Shown here in pieces: positions 37,872-48,281 of a stretch of 64,000 nucleotides of DNA. The notes under the pieces are model-generated. The model ran no database searches. It was not told where the DNA came from and was given only the letters and a program-made list of their open reading frames with translations. The translations under genes were made by a program, and so were the position numbers. The first letter of the stretch is position 1. Each line of letters opens with the position of its first letter. The stretch is from Devosia limi DSM 17137 (GTDB lineage: Bacteria; Pseudomonadota; Alphaproteobacteria; Rhizobiales; Devosiaceae): positions 351,606 through 415,605 of the forward strand of contig NZ_FQVC01000003.1 in assembly GCF_900128975.1 (NCBI RefSeq), written 5' to 3'.

Positions 37872-39800
37872 TTGGCCGACAAGCCGCTCACCCCCCTGCT
37901 CGACACAGTTGCTGCGCCCGCTGACCTGCGCGCGCTGCCCCGCGAACACCTGCGCCAGCTGGCCGATGAATTGCGCGCCGAGGTGATCGACGCCGTCTCG
38001 GTAACCGGCGGCCATCTGGGCGCCGGCCTCGGGGTGGTCGAGTTGACCGTGGCGCTGCATGCCGTGTTCGATACCCCCCATGATCGCATCATCTGGGACG
38101 TCGGCCACCAGGCCTATCCGCACAAGATCCTGACCGGCCGCCGCGACCGCATCCGCACGCTGCGCCAGAAGGATGGCCTCTCGGGCTTTACCCAGCGCGC
38201 CGAAAGCGAATACGACCCGTTTGGCGCCGGCCATTCCTCGACCTCGATTTCGGCGGGCCTCGGCATGGCCGTCGCCAGCGAATTGCAGGGCACGCCGCGC
38301 AATGTCGTGGCTGTCATCGGCGATGGCGCCATGTCGGCCGGCATGGCCTATGAAGCGATGAACAATGCCGGCGCCATGGATGCGCGGCTGATCGTCATCC
38401 TCAATGACAATGACATGTCGATTGCCCCGCCGACCGGCGCGCTCTCGACCTATCTGGCACGGCTGGTGTCCAGCCCGGCCTATCGCGGCATGCGTGAAAC
38501 CGCCAAGACCGTGACCAAGAAGCTGCCGCAGATTTTCTACGAGCCGGCGCGCCGCACCGAGGAATTCGCCCGCTCCTTCTTCACCGGCGGCACGCTGTTC
38601 GAAGAGCTGGGCTTTTACTATGTCGGCCCCATCGATGGCCACGACCTCGATAGCCTGCTGCCGATACTGGACAATGTGCGCGACGCCAAGGAAGGCCCGA
38701 TCCTGGTCCATGTGGTGACCAAGAAGGGCAAGGGCTATGGCCCGGCCGAGGACTCCGCCGACAAGTATCATGGCGTCTCCAAGTTCAACGTCATCACCGG
38801 CGCCCAGGCCAAGGCCGTGTCCAACGCGCCCTCCTATACCGCCGTGTTTGCCGAAAGCCTGATCCAGGAAGCCGCAGAAGATCCGCGCGTCGTCGCTGTA
38901 ACTGCCGCCATGCCTTCGGGCACCGGGCTCGACAAGTTCGCCGAGATCTATCCCGACCGCATCTTTGACGTCGGCATTGCCGAGCAGCATGCCGTCACTT
39001 TCGCCGCCGGCCTCGCCAGCGAGGGCATGCGCCCGTTCTGCGCCATCTATTCGACCTTCCTGCAGCGCGCCTATGACCAGGTGGTGCACGACGTCGCCAT
39101 CCAGCATCTGCCCGTGCGCTTCGCCATCGACCGGGCCGGTTATGTCGGCGCCGATGGCCCAACCCATGCCGGCAATTATGACGCCGCCTATCTCGGCGCC
39201 ATTCCCGGCATCGTCCAGATGGCCGCGGCCGACGAGGCCGAGCTCAAGCATATGGTGGCGACCGCCACCGCCTATGACAATGGCCCCATCGCCTTCCGCT
39301 ATCCGCGCGGCGACGGGCTGGGCGTCGACATGCCCAAGCGCGGCGAAATCCTGCCCATCGGCAAGGGCCGCATCGTGCGCCAGGGCGCCACTATCGCCAT
39401 ACTCTCCTATGGCACGCGGCTGGGCGAAGTCCTCGCTGCCGCCGAAAAACTGGCCGCACTGGGGCTCAACCCCACCATCGCCGATGCGCGCTTCATGAAG
39501 CCGCTGGACGAAGAGCTGATCGCCAGGCTGGCCACCAGCCACGACGTGTTGCTGACTGCCGAAGAGGGCTCGATTGGCGGCTTTGGCAGCCATGTCGCGA
39601 CCTTCCTGGCGTCCAATGGACTGCTCGACGGCAAGCTGCGGTTCCGCCCGCTGATGATCCCGGATCGCTTTGTCGAGCACTCGACTCAGGCCGACATGTA
39701 TGCCGATGCCGGGCTCGACCGCGCCGGCATCGTCGCGACGGCCCTGGCCACTTTGGGCTATGACGAAGCCGCCATGGTCGCCGCGCTCGCCCAGGTCTGA
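37872..39800 (+). CDS. dxs: 1-deoxy-D-xylulose-5-phosphate synthase
   Basis: A 642-residue thiamine-diphosphate enzyme joining pyruvate and glyceraldehyde 3-phosphate, the first step of the MEP isoprenoid pathway; its product also feeds thiamine and PLP synthesis. Family marks: [33 protein letters not shown], the TPP motif [18 protein letters not shown], and [14 protein letters not shown]. It starts with TTG at 37872, with AAAGGA eight bases upstream; no better ATG exists. The C-terminal domain is complete. Confidence 0.95.
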   Translation: MADKPLTPLLDTVAAPADLRALPREHLRQLADELRAEVIDAVSVTGGHLGAGLGVVELTVALHAVFDTPHDRIIWDVGHQAYPHKILTGRRDRIRTLRQKDGLSGFTQRAESEYDPFGAGHSSTSISAGLGMAVASELQGTPRNVVAVIGDGAMSAGMAYEAMNNAGAMDARLIVILNDNDMSIAPPTGALSTYLARLVSSPAYRGMRETAKTVTKKLPQIFYEPARRTEEFARSFFTGGTLFEELGFYYVGPIDGHDLDSLLPILDNVRDAKEGPILVHVVTKKGKGYGPAEDSADKYHGVSKFNVITGAQAKAVSNAPSYTAVFAESLIQEAAEDPRVVAVTAAMPSGTGLDKFAEIYPDRIFDVGIAEQHAVTFAAGLASEGMRPFCAIYSTFLQRAYDQVVHDVAIQHLPVRFAIDRAGYVGADGPTHAGNYDAAYLGAIPGIVQMAAADEAELKHMVATATAYDNGPIAFRYPRGDGLGVDMPKRGEILPIGKGRIVRQGATIAILSYGTRLGEVLAAAEKLAALGLNPTIADARFMKPLDEELIARLATSHDVLLTAEEGSIGGFGSHVATFLASNGLLDGKLRFRPLMIPDRFVEHSTQADMYADAGLDRAGIVATALATLGYDEAAMVAALAQV

Positions 39801-39904
39801 ACGCCGCCTTACCGATTGGCTGGCAAAGCCAGCCATCGCGCATGGATGGCTTTAACGTTTCGCCTCCTATAGTGCGCCCAAACCGCCTTGTAAGAGGAAG
39901 CGCC

Positions 39905-40960
39905 GTGCATATTCTGATTGTCGACGACAGTCGCTCAAGCCTGGCTTTTCTTGCCCAGAAGATCGCCGAAATGGGCGATCACGCCATTGAAACCTGTCTC
40001 GACCCGGCATTGGCTCTGGCGCGCAGTGCCGAGCATCAGTTCGATCTGGTCATTCTCGACAATATCATGCCCGGCATGAACGGGGTCGAACTGACCGGCC
40101 ACCTGCGCAACAGCCCCGATTACCGGCTGGTGCCGATCATCATGGTCACCTCCGATATCGACAAGGCCATGCGGATCGAGGCGATTGCCGCCGGCGCCAA
40201 TGATTTCCTGCCCAAGCCTTTCGATACCGTCGAATTGCAGGCCCGCGTCCGCAACCTGCTCGCCCTGCGCCAGGCCCAGATCGATCTGGCCGACCGCGCC
40301 GACTGGCTGGCCCGCGAAGTCGAAATCGCCACCCGTCATGTGGTCGAGCGCGAGGAGGAGCTGATCTGGCGGCTGGCCCGCGCCATCGAGTTCCGTGATG
40401 GCGATACCGGCGGCCATGTCTCGCGCGTGGCTGTGGTGTCGCGCATGATCGCCGAGGGCGTCGGCCTCAGCCCCGAGCGCTGCCGCATGGTCTATCTGGC
40501 TGCGCCCCTGCATGACGTGGGCAAGATCGGCATTGCCGACGCCATCCTCAGCAAGCCCGGCAAGCTGACACCGGACGAACTGGCGATCATGCGCCGCCAT
40601 GTCGATATCGGTGCCCGCATTCTCGAGCGCGGCTCGTCCGAGCTCATCCGCACGGCCGAACTGATCGCCCAGAGCCATCACGAGCGCTGGGATGGCAATG
40701 GCTATCCCGATCGCCTGTCCGGCAGCAATATTCCCATCGAGGCGCGCATCGTCGCCATTGCCGATGTTTTCGATGCGCTCTGCTCGGAGCGTCCCTACAA
40801 GGCGGCCTGGCCGGCGGAAGATGCCTATCGCGAGATTGTGCGCTGCAGTGCCACCCAGTTCGATCCCGCTTGCGTCGCCGCCTTTGAAGCCCGCTGGGCC
40901 GATATCGTCGCCCTTATCGAAGATCGCGCCCAGCCCGAACCGCTGGCTGCCGCCAGCTAG
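39905..40960 (+). CDS. Response regulator with HD-GYP phosphodiesterase domain
   Basis: A 351-residue protein. The receiver (1-120) has D7/D8 and the phospho-acceptor in LVILDNIMPGMNG. The HD-GYP domain (~150-330) has HDVGKIGIADAIL, HVDIGARIL and HHERWDGNGYPDRLSG, so the metal ligands and the GYP triplet are intact and it should hydrolyse cyclic di-GMP. I chose GTG at 39905, preceded by AGAGGA; an ATG at 39842 would overlap the dxs downstream region. No cognate kinase is adjacent. It lies upstream of the chemotaxis operon but ends with a strong terminator. Confidence 0.9.
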   Translation: MHILIVDDSRSSLAFLAQKIAEMGDHAIETCLDPALALARSAEHQFDLVILDNIMPGMNGVELTGHLRNSPDYRLVPIIMVTSDIDKAMRIEAIAAGANDFLPKPFDTVELQARVRNLLALRQAQIDLADRADWLAREVEIATRHVVEREEELIWRLARAIEFRDGDTGGHVSRVAVVSRMIAEGVGLSPERCRMVYLAAPLHDVGKIGIADAILSKPGKLTPDELAIMRRHVDIGARILERGSSELIRTAELIAQSHHERWDGNGYPDRLSGSNIPIEARIVAIADVFDALCSERPYKAAWPAEDAYREIVRCSATQFDPACVAAFEARWADIVALIEDRAQPEPLAAAS

Positions 40961-40991
40961 CCTACCCGCTTCCACAGCGCCATCGCGTGAC

Positions 40992-41022
40992 ACCGGCCCG
41001 GCATCGTCCTGGCCGGTTTTTT
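40992..41022 (+). terminator. Intrinsic terminator after the HD-GYP gene
   Basis: ACCGGCC, a 12-base loop, GGCCGGT and a T-run. One of the clearest terminators in the window. Confidence 0.85.
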
Positions 41023-41548
41023 GTTCGAGACACTGACGATTAGGCCGCCGACCCGGCAAAATCTGCCCAATACAGAATAGTTCTGCACAAGGCGCGACGC
41101 CCATATTTCTGCCGCATTTTGGCAAGGTTGCGCCACCGAGATTCTGCCGCCGCCCGCCCCGGCAGTCACCAGCAGGGCAAAATCAAGTATTCGCCGCCCG
41201 ATTGCCCGCATTGGATTCAACCCCGACGAATCGAAGATTCACCGCGCCAATTGGCACCCGCCGAATCCGCCAGCAACGGGCTCAATTCTTAATACAAATA
41301 CATCGCCATAAATGATATGTATTGACTATTCTCAATAAAGTATTGGTGAGCTCACGGTAATGAGAGCTTAAGGATTTTGGGCTACCCATTTCACAGCGCC
41401 AAAAGATTATGGGTATTAAGTTCAAGAGCGCACACGATAAAATCGTGTCACATCGCGAAATCCTAAATCTTCGGACCTGAGAACTTTGTTTTGACTTTGT
41501 CGAGACAGAGAACGGCACAACCTTGCCCAAGGAATACTGGTCGACGAC
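41023..41548. promoter_or_regulatory. AT-richer control region upstream of the chemotaxis operon
   Basis: No gene is seen in the ~525 bases. From about 41280 the base composition becomes much more AT-rich than the rest of the window. Three inverted repeats occur: AATACAT-N13-ATGTATT (41297-41323), GTGAGCTCAC (41346-41355) and ACACGAT-AAA-ATCGTGT (41432-41448). These are reasonable candidates for promoter and regulator sites of the che operon. No specific regulator is recognised. Confidence 0.5.
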
Positions 41549-41887
41549 ATGGAACATTCCCAATCGCACCTCTTCGAACTGCGGGGGAAACTCGGATTGC
41601 GCGACGCCACTGAGGTCGCCTCCGCCCTTTCTCTCGCTCTTGAGACCCACCCCGCCGTCACCGTCGCGGTTGCTGCGGATGCCGATCTCGACATCACGAT
41701 TCTCCAGGTCCTGGTCGCCGCCCACAAGACCGCAGCCCGTGCCGGCAAGGGCCTGACCCTGACGGCGTCGGCCGACAGCCTGCTGCGGCAAACCCTGGTG
41801 AAGGCTGGATTTGTCAGTCCGGCGGGTGCTGCCCAGACGGCAGAAGGCCAGTTCTGGACCCATACATCGAAAGGCTATGCAGCATGA
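41549..41887 (+). CDS. STAS domain protein, first gene of the che operon
   Basis: A 112-residue anti-sigma-factor-antagonist-like (STAS) protein. The strand-helix pattern FELRGKL, VTVAVAADADLDITILQVLVAAHKTA and GKGLTLTASADSLLRQTLVKAGF fits the fold. Where SpoIIAA has its phosphorylated serine (D-S-S-G-L), this protein has D-I-T-I-L, so Thr50 is the only hydroxyl candidate. The stop overlaps the cheY start by four bases (ATGA), so it is translated with the chemotaxis genes. Partner unknown. Confidence 0.8.
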   Translation: MEHSQSHLFELRGKLGLRDATEVASALSLALETHPAVTVAVAADADLDITILQVLVAAHKTAARAGKGLTLTASADSLLRQTLVKAGFVSPAGAAQTAEGQFWTHTSKGYAA

Positions 41888-42252
41888 GCAAGTTGATATT
41901 GACCGTCGATGACTCGGCATCGATCCGCCAGATGGTGGCGCTGACGCTGAGCGCGGTGGGCCATCAGGTGGTGGAAGCCGGCAACGGCGCCGAGGGCTAC
42001 GACAAGGCAATCGCCCAGCCGTTCAATGCCATCATTACCGATCTCAACATGCCGGTGATGAATGGCATCGAGTTCATCCGCAAGTATCGCCAGCACCCGG
42101 CAAGCAAAGGCGTGCCGATCATCTTGCTGACCACTGAATCGGACGAGGAGCTCAAGCGCCAGGCCAAGGAAGCCGGCGCCACGGGCTGGATCGTCAAGCC
42201 GTTCAAACAGGACCAGCTGATTGCTGTCATCAAGAAGGTGACTGGGGCATGA
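41884..42252 (+). CDS. cheY: Chemotaxis response regulator CheY
   Basis: A 122-residue single receiver. D9/D10, phospho-acceptor D53 (IITDLNMPVMNG), the T-T-E segment and the IVKPFK lysine are present. It overlaps the STAS stop and the cheA start, so these genes are tightly coupled. It is the only separate CheY in the operon and the likely direct target of CheA. Confidence 0.92.
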   Translation: MSKLILTVDDSASIRQMVALTLSAVGHQVVEAGNGAEGYDKAIAQPFNAIITDLNMPVMNGIEFIRKYRQHPASKGVPIILLTTESDEELKRQAKEAGATGWIVKPFKQDQLIAVIKKVTGA

Positions 42253-44264
42253 GCCTTCCCGACCCCACCGAGACCTTCCGCCAGGAGGCGCGCGAGCTGC
42301 TCGAACAGCTCGAAAGCGGCCTGCTCGATCTCGGCCAGAACCCCGCCGATACCGACCTGATCAATTCCACCTTCCGGGCGCTGCACACCATCAAAGGGTC
42401 GGGCGCCATGTTCGGCTTCACCCAGGTGGCCGCGTTCGTGCACGAATTCGAAACCGCCTTCGACCGGGTGCGCAAGGGCCTGAGCCCCGCCACCCACGAA
42501 CTGGTCGCCGTGGCGCTCGATGCCAAGGACCACATCCACAAGTTGCTCCAGCATCCCGATGATGCGGTGCCCGGTGGCGATGCCATCCTCGATGCCCTGC
42601 GCATCATCGTCTCCGCAGAACCCGCAGCCGCTCTGCCCGCCCCCCTGGTTGCCGCCGAACCGGCGGCGACCATCAGCAAGCGCTGGCGCATCGTCTTCAA
42701 GCTGCCCGCCGACTCGCTGGTATACGGCACCAACCCGATCCTGCTGCTCGAGGAGATCGCCGCTCTCGGCCCCTGCACCGTCAAGGCGTTGACCGACGCG
42801 GTGCCCCCCCTGGCCGACCTCGATCCCGAAGTGCCCACGATCGGCTGGCAGGTCGATCTGACCCATGACGATCCCCATGCCGGGATCGAGGATGTGTTCC
42901 TGTTCTTGCGCGACGGCATGGAATTGTCGGTCACGCCGCTGGAGGATGAAGCCAGCCTGCCCGAGCCCGCTCCGGCCCCGCTTGCGGCACCGCTCCCCTT
43001 GCCGGAGACGCCCGCAGCGGTCCCCGCGCTGATCGAGCCGAGCGAGCCCCCCCGCGACACCAGGCGCGCCACCAATACCACGACGGAAAAGACCGGCTCA
43101 TCGCTCCGCGTTGCCGCCGAACGGCTCGATGAACTGATGGATCGCGTGGGCGAGCTGGTCATTGCCCAGGCCCGCCTGACCCAGATCGCCAATTCCAGCA
43201 GCGATGCCAATCTCAAGACCATTGCCGAAGAGCTGGAGCGCCTGTCTTCGGGCCTGCGCGACACCACGATGGGCATCCGCATGGTCCCCATCGGCACCCT
43301 GTTCAGCCGTTTCCGACGCCTGATCCACGACCTCAGCCGCGATCTCGACAAGGACATCGAGTTCATCACCTCCGGCGAGGACACCGAACTCGACAAGACC
43401 ATGATCGAGCGACTGGCCGACCCGCTGGTCCACCTGATCCGCAACTCCGTCGACCATGGCCTGGAAACTGCCGAAAAGCGCCTGGCTGCTGGCAAATCGG
43501 CCAAGGGCAGTGTCCGTCTCTCCGCCGTCTATGCCGGGGCCGAAGTCGCCATCTCGGTCGCCGATGACGGCGCCGGGCTGGACGCCACCCGCATCCGCGC
43601 CAAGGCCGAGGAAGCCGGGCTGCTGGCACCCGACGCCAAGATCAGCGAACAGGACCTGTTCCAGATGATCTTCGCCCCCGGCTTCTCCACCGCCAAGGAG
43701 GTCACGGCCCTGTCCGGCCGGGGCGTTGGCATGGACGTGGTCAAGCGCACCATTGACGGGCTGCGCGGCACCATCGAGCTCAGCACCCGCCCCGGCCAGG
43801 GCACCACAGCGACACTGCGCCTGCCGCTCACCCTTGCCATCATCGATGGCATGCTTGTGCGGGTCGGCAACGGCCGCTACACCATCCCGCTGGCCGCCGT
43901 CGAAGAATGCGTCGAGCTGCCCGAGGGCATCGAGGCCAATGCGCGCGGCCGCAATTTCCTCGATATCCGCGGCAGCCTGGTGCCCTTCTTGCGCCTGCGC
44001 GAAGTGTTCGGCACCAAGACCCCGCTCGAGCCGCACCAGAAGGTGGTGATCGTCTCGTCGGGCGAAGGCCGCGTCGGCCTCGTCGTCGATCAGATCATCG
44101 GCAACAACCAGACCGTCATCAAGCAGCTGAGCAAGCTGCATAGCGCGATCAAGTCCTTCTCGGGCGCGACCATTCTGGGCGACGGCACCGTCGCGCTGAT
44201 CCTGGATACCGCCCATCTGGTGGCGCATGGCCAGTTCTATGTCGACCAGGGGAGAGCCGCATGA
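42249..44264 (+). CDS. cheA: Chemotaxis histidine kinase CheA
   Basis: A 671-residue kinase with P1-P5 layout. P1 has the phosphorylated His46 in LHTIKGSGAMFGF. A short segment of ~90 residues (Pro/Ala-rich at its end) replaces a full P2. The dimerisation helix pair with LDELMDRVGELVIAQARL, the ATP domain boxes LIRNSVDHGLE, DDGAGLDAT and LSGRGVGMDVVK, and a CheW-like C-terminus (GRYTIPLAAVEECVELP) follow. Start and stop overlap cheY and cheW by four bases. Confidence 0.95.
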   Translation: MSLPDPTETFRQEARELLEQLESGLLDLGQNPADTDLINSTFRALHTIKGSGAMFGFTQVAAFVHEFETAFDRVRKGLSPATHELVAVALDAKDHIHKLLQHPDDAVPGGDAILDALRIIVSAEPAAALPAPLVAAEPAATISKRWRIVFKLPADSLVYGTNPILLLEEIAALGPCTVKALTDAVPPLADLDPEVPTIGWQVDLTHDDPHAGIEDVFLFLRDGMELSVTPLEDEASLPEPAPAPLAAPLPLPETPAAVPALIEPSEPPRDTRRATNTTTEKTGSSLRVAAERLDELMDRVGELVIAQARLTQIANSSSDANLKTIAEELERLSSGLRDTTMGIRMVPIGTLFSRFRRLIHDLSRDLDKDIEFITSGEDTELDKTMIERLADPLVHLIRNSVDHGLETAEKRLAAGKSAKGSVRLSAVYAGAEVAISVADDGAGLDATRIRAKAEEAGLLAPDAKISEQDLFQMIFAPGFSTAKEVTALSGRGVGMDVVKRTIDGLRGTIELSTRPGQGTTATLRLPLTLAIIDGMLVRVGNGRYTIPLAAVEECVELPEGIEANARGRNFLDIRGSLVPFLRLREVFGTKTPLEPHQKVVIVSSGEGRVGLVVDQIIGNNQTVIKQLSKLHSAIKSFSGATILGDGTVALILDTAHLVAHGQFYVDQGRAA

Positions 44265-44761
44265 GCCTCGCACTAGCCAGTCCCATGAAGGCGCTGACCA
44301 TCCGCCTGCAGGACGAATTGTTTGCCGTCGAGGCGGGCAGCGTGCGCGAGATCCTCGATCTGGTGCCGATCACCGAAGTGCCCAATGCCTCCCCGTTTGT
44401 CAGCGGGTTGATCAATGTGCGCGGCCGTGTCGTGCCGCTCGCCGATCTGCGCGTCATGTTCGGCATGGACCGGCCCGAGCCGGACCAGGACACCCGCATC
44501 GTGGTGATGGAGATCGATATCGACGGTGAACCCACCGTCGCCGGTATCCTCGCCGACAAGGTCCATGACGTCACCGATATCGAGGCCGCCTCCATCGAGG
44601 AGGTGCCCAAGGTCGGCATGCGCTGGCGCCCCGAATTCATTCGCGGCATCGGCAAGCGCAATGGCGGCTTCATCATCATCCCCGATCTGGGGCGAATTTT
44701 CGAAACGCAGAGCGCCAGAACCGCGCCTGCTGCAGCTTCAGAAGAAAGGTCTGCATCGTGA
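44261..44761 (+). CDS. cheW: Coupling protein CheW (first copy)
   Basis: A 166-residue SH3-like coupling protein linking receptors to CheA. Segments [42 protein letters not shown] and [12 protein letters not shown] are typical. A short Ala/Glu-rich tail follows. The next gene, an MCP, starts at the overlap with its stop (GTGA). Confidence 0.93.
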   Translation: MSLALASPMKALTIRLQDELFAVEAGSVREILDLVPITEVPNASPFVSGLINVRGRVVPLADLRVMFGMDRPEPDQDTRIVVMEIDIDGEPTVAGILADKVHDVTDIEAASIEEVPKVGMRWRPEFIRGIGKRNGGFIIIPDLGRIFETQSARTAPAAASEERSAS

Positions 44762-46866
44762 GACTAACGATTAAAACCAAGCTGGCGGCGACTTTTGCCG
44801 TCGTGGTGGCCATGTCCGCCGGCGCAATGGTGCTTTCCATCCAGAGCCTGGGGCAGATCAACGACTCGCTGAACGACATCGTAAATGTCCAGGCGACCAG
44901 TTCGCTGCAGATGGCGAGCATGGAGACTGCCCTCGAGAACATCGGCTCTCAGGTCAATGCCGTCGTGTTGTTTGACGATATCGACACCATCAACGAAATC
45001 ACGGCCCAGATCGATCAGACATACGAGACGATCAATCGGCTCGAGGCCGACCTGTCGACCCGCATCGTCGATCCGCAGAACAGGGAGATTCTGGCCGAGC
45101 TTGGCGCCACGCTCGATCAATATTGGGTAGAGGTCCAGGAAGTCGAGGCGCTCGCCTCCGAAATTACCGACGTTCACGCCCTCGATGTCAGCTCCAGCGA
45201 AGGCAGCGCAGCCCTGGGCAAGGTCGAGGACGCGATGTCCGCAATTCTGAAGTCGCTGTCGACCCGCGCCGCGATGGGCGACGTCAACGCCTTTGCAGCA
45301 TACGAAACGGCATCGAGGACGTTTCTCACCCTGAGCGACATGTTCCGCCAGCAGCGGAACGTGCTGTTGGCTTCGGGCAATCCGGAACTGCAGGATCGCT
45401 GGTATGCCGACTACGTCGCCGGCCTGGACTCCGCCGCCCAGCTGTTCCCGGCTCTGGCCCGGCTCGTTTCCGGCCCCGACATGGCCCTGGTAGCGACGGC
45501 TGAAGCCGCCTATGCCGAAATGGCGGCGGCGATGGACAAGGCTGTCGACATCAGCATGCGCCGCTCGGATCTGAAGGCTGTCGAAAAGCAGAGCGAGAGC
45601 TTTGCGACGCGCACGGAAGCCACTGTCCTGCTTCAGAGCATGATCAGCCGCAACAACGAGCTGTTCCGCGAAGCCGTCACCAACGCGACGGATCTCTACA
45701 ACAATGGCCGCATGCTGCTGATCGCCATCCTGCTCGGCTCCGCACTCGTGGCCGCCATTGCCGCGACCTGGATCGTGGTCTCGATCAGCCGCGCCCTGAC
45801 GAGCGCCCTGGGCCTTGCTAATGCCGTGGCATCCGGCGATCTCAACGCCACCGCGACCGCCAAGTCCAATGACGAGGTCAAGGACCTGATCGATGCCCTA
45901 AACGGCATGACCCACAAGCTGCGCGAAGTGGTTGGCGAAGTCACCGCCGCGACCCGCAATGTTGCCGCTGGCAGCCAGGAAATGTCGGCCACTGCCGAGC
46001 AGCTGAGCCAGGGCGCTACCGAACAGGCCTCCTCGACCGAAGAAGCCTCCGCGTCGATGGAAGAAATGGCCGCCACCATCAAGCAGTCGGCCGACAATGC
46101 CAGCCAGACCGAAAAGATCGCCCGCCAGTCTGCGGCCGATGCCATCGCCTCGGGCGAAGCGGTCAACAATGCCGTGACTGCCATGCAGACCATTGCCGAA
46201 AAGATCATGGTGGTGCAGGAAATCGCCCGCCAGACCGATCTGCTCGCCCTCAACGCCGCGGTGGAAGCCGCCCGTGCCGGCGAACATGGCCGCGGTTTTG
46301 CCGTGGTCGCCTCCGAAGTGCGCAAGCTCGCCGAACGCAGCCAGGCTGCCGCCGCCGAAATCTCGACGCTCTCGGTCCACACTGTCGGCGCCGCCCGCTC
46401 GGCCGGCGACATGCTGCAGCGCCTGGTGCCCGATATCCAGCGCACGGCTGAACTGGTCGAGGAAATCTCGGCCGGCAGCCGCGAGCAGAATGCCGGCGCG
46501 GCCCAGATCAACACCGCCATCCAGCAGCTCGACAAGGTCACCCAGCAGAACACCAGCGCCTCCGAGGAAATGTCGGCGACCGCTGAAGAACTGGCCAGCC
46601 AGGCCGAGCAGTTGCAGGCCGCCATCAGCTATTTCCGCACCGACGAGCGCTTGTCGGCGGCCGCGACACCCGTCGCTGCCCGCAAGCCGGCCAGCGTCGG
46701 TCGCCAGGATCTGGGCGATGCCATTCTGGCCACGGCCCCGCAGATGGCGCCCCGCAAGCCGGCACCACGCCCGGCAGGCCGCACCAGCGGCGGTGGCTTC
46801 GATCTGAGCCTGGACGAAGGCCATGACGACCTCGACGCCGACTTCACCCGCCGCGGCGCGGCCTAG
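44758..46866 (+). CDS. Methyl-accepting chemotaxis protein
   Basis: A 702-residue receptor. TM1 at ~8-30 and TM2 at ~320-345 enclose a ~285-residue helical sensor domain of 4HB type; no family ligand signature is recognised. A HAMP domain follows, then the signalling domain with the tip [37 protein letters not shown]. The C-terminal ~60 residues are Ala/Pro-rich and end in acidic [14 protein letters not shown]; there is no NWETF-type CheR tether. GTG start overlapping cheW. Confidence 0.93.
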   Translation: MRLTIKTKLAATFAVVVAMSAGAMVLSIQSLGQINDSLNDIVNVQATSSLQMASMETALENIGSQVNAVVLFDDIDTINEITAQIDQTYETINRLEADLSTRIVDPQNREILAELGATLDQYWVEVQEVEALASEITDVHALDVSSSEGSAALGKVEDAMSAILKSLSTRAAMGDVNAFAAYETASRTFLTLSDMFRQQRNVLLASGNPELQDRWYADYVAGLDSAAQLFPALARLVSGPDMALVATAEAAYAEMAAAMDKAVDISMRRSDLKAVEKQSESFATRTEATVLLQSMISRNNELFREAVTNATDLYNNGRMLLIAILLGSALVAAIAATWIVVSISRALTSALGLANAVASGDLNATATAKSNDEVKDLIDALNGMTHKLREVVGEVTAATRNVAAGSQEMSATAEQLSQGATEQASSTEEASASMEEMAATIKQSADNASQTEKIARQSAADAIASGEAVNNAVTAMQTIAEKIMVVQEIARQTDLLALNAAVEAARAGEHGRGFAVVASEVRKLAERSQAAAAEISTLSVHTVGAARSAGDMLQRLVPDIQRTAELVEEISAGSREQNAGAAQINTAIQQLDKVTQQNTSASEEMSATAEELASQAEQLQAAISYFRTDERLSAAATPVAARKPASVGRQDLGDAILATAPQMAPRKPAPRPAGRTSGGGFDLSLDEGHDDLDADFTRRGAA

Positions 46867-46874
46867 GCCCAGCC

Positions 46875-47333
46875 ATGGCTGAAACCGCACAATATGTGAC
46901 CCTTGGCGTCGCGGAGGATCTCTTCGCGGCGCCGGTGGAAAGGGTCCAGGAAATCCTCGACATGCGCCCGATTGCGCGGCTGCCCCAGGCGCCCGCCAAT
47001 CTGCTGGGCATGATCGATGTGCGTGGCCAGGGCGTGCCGGTGATCGATCTGCGCCTGACCCTCGGGCTGGAGCAGATCGCCGATACCGAAACCACTCGCA
47101 TCGTGGTGCTCACGGTCACCGGGCGCGATGGCGCGCTCACCCTTGGCCTCAAGGCCGACCGGGTGTTTGAAGTGACGGTGCTCGACGATCCACGCCTTGA
47201 TCCGCCCCCGGCGATCAGCGGCACCTGGAACGGCGAGTGCATTGCCGGAATTGGCCGTCGCAACGGTGCCTTCGTCACCGTGCTCGACCTTGATCGCCTG
47301 CTCGGCGCTCTGGCAATCGAGCGCGCCGCCTGA
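46875..47333 (+). CDS. cheW: Coupling protein CheW (second copy)
   Basis: A 152-residue CheW with VTLGVAEDLFAAPVERVQEILDM, LLGMIDVRGQGVPVIDLRLTLGL and GAFVTVLDLDRLL. It differs clearly from the first CheW, so the operon has two coupling proteins, one on either side of the receptor gene. It follows the MCP by eight bases. Confidence 0.92.
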   Translation: MAETAQYVTLGVAEDLFAAPVERVQEILDMRPIARLPQAPANLLGMIDVRGQGVPVIDLRLTLGLEQIADTETTRIVVLTVTGRDGALTLGLKADRVFEVTVLDDPRLDPPPAISGTWNGECIAGIGRRNGAFVTVLDLDRLLGALAIERAA

Positions 47334-47391
47334 CCATTGTCCGATACCGGCCGCCCATGGGCGGCCGGCCCCCAACAGGCCGGAGAAGACC

Positions 47392-48270
47392 TTGGAACAC
47401 GCCACCCGCAAGATCCTGGCCGAAGACGACGGCGACGATCACTTCAGCCCGTCCGACTATATGCGCCTGTCCAACCTCATCGGCGAAGAAGTCGGCATCA
47501 AGCTGCCGCCCAGCAAGCGCCTGATGGTGGAAGGCCGGCTGCGCAAGCGCGTCCGCGCCCTCGGCCTGCCCAGCTTCACCGCCTATTGCACCCACCTGTT
47601 CAAGCGGGATGGGCTCAAGTCCGAGCGTCCGCACCTGATCAATGCGGTGACCACCAACAAGACCGATTTCTTCCGCGAACCCGAGCACTTTACCTATCTG
47701 ACCCGCGCCATGGTGCCCCAGCTGCTCGAAGCGCGCCGCGCCGAGCGCAATCCGCTGCTCAAGCTGTGGAGCGCCGCCAGCTCGACCGGAGCCGAGGCCT
47801 ATACGCTGGCCATGGTGCTCGCCGATGCGACCGCCAGCGGCGCCGATTTCCGCTTTGCGATCCTGGGCACCGATATTTCCACCACCGTGCTCGCGCAGGG
47901 CCAGCGCGCCGTCTATTCCGCCGAAACGATTGCCCCCGTCCCGGCCGAACAGCAATCGCGCTATGTGATGCGCTCGCGCAATCCGGGCCTGCGGCCCGAG
48001 GTCCGCATCGTGCCCGAACTGCGGCGCCTGGTCCGCTTCGCCCAACTTAACTTGATGGACCGCACCTATCCGGTCGATCGCGATGTCGACGTCATCTTCC
48101 TGCGCAATGTGCTGATCTATTTCGAAAAATCCGACCAGGAAGCCGTCATCCGCCGCCTGATCGATCATCTGCGGCCGGGCGGATATCTGGTGCTCGGCCA
48201 TTCGGAATCGATGATCGGCACCTCCATCACCATGCGTCAGGTCGCCCCTGCCGTGTTTCAGAAGGTCTGA
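47392..48270 (+). CDS. cheR: Chemotaxis protein methyltransferase CheR
   Basis: A 292-residue SAM-dependent enzyme methylating receptor glutamates. The N-terminal helical domain ([16 protein letters not shown]) precedes the catalytic part with [13 protein letters not shown], the SAM-binding segment [16 protein letters not shown] and FLRNVLIYF. The TTG at 47392 is taken as start because GGAGA lies six to seven bases upstream; longer frames overlap the second cheW. It is followed by cheB. Confidence 0.9.
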   Translation: MEHATRKILAEDDGDDHFSPSDYMRLSNLIGEEVGIKLPPSKRLMVEGRLRKRVRALGLPSFTAYCTHLFKRDGLKSERPHLINAVTTNKTDFFREPEHFTYLTRAMVPQLLEARRAERNPLLKLWSAASSTGAEAYTLAMVLADATASGADFRFAILGTDISTTVLAQGQRAVYSAETIAPVPAEQQSRYVMRSRNPGLRPEVRIVPELRRLVRFAQLNLMDRTYPVDRDVDVIFLRNVLIYFEKSDQEAVIRRLIDHLRPGGYLVLGHSESMIGTSITMRQVAPAVFQKV

Positions 48271-48281
48271 GGAACGCCGCC

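Noticed and set aside
37827..39836. A long minus-strand frame opposite dxs.
   Set aside because: dxs on the plus strand is a complete, well-conserved enzyme; the antisense frame is a codon-bias shadow.
41023..41280. A small gene between the HD-GYP and STAS genes.
   Set aside because: Short frames in both directions have no ribosome-binding site and no recognisable sequence features.
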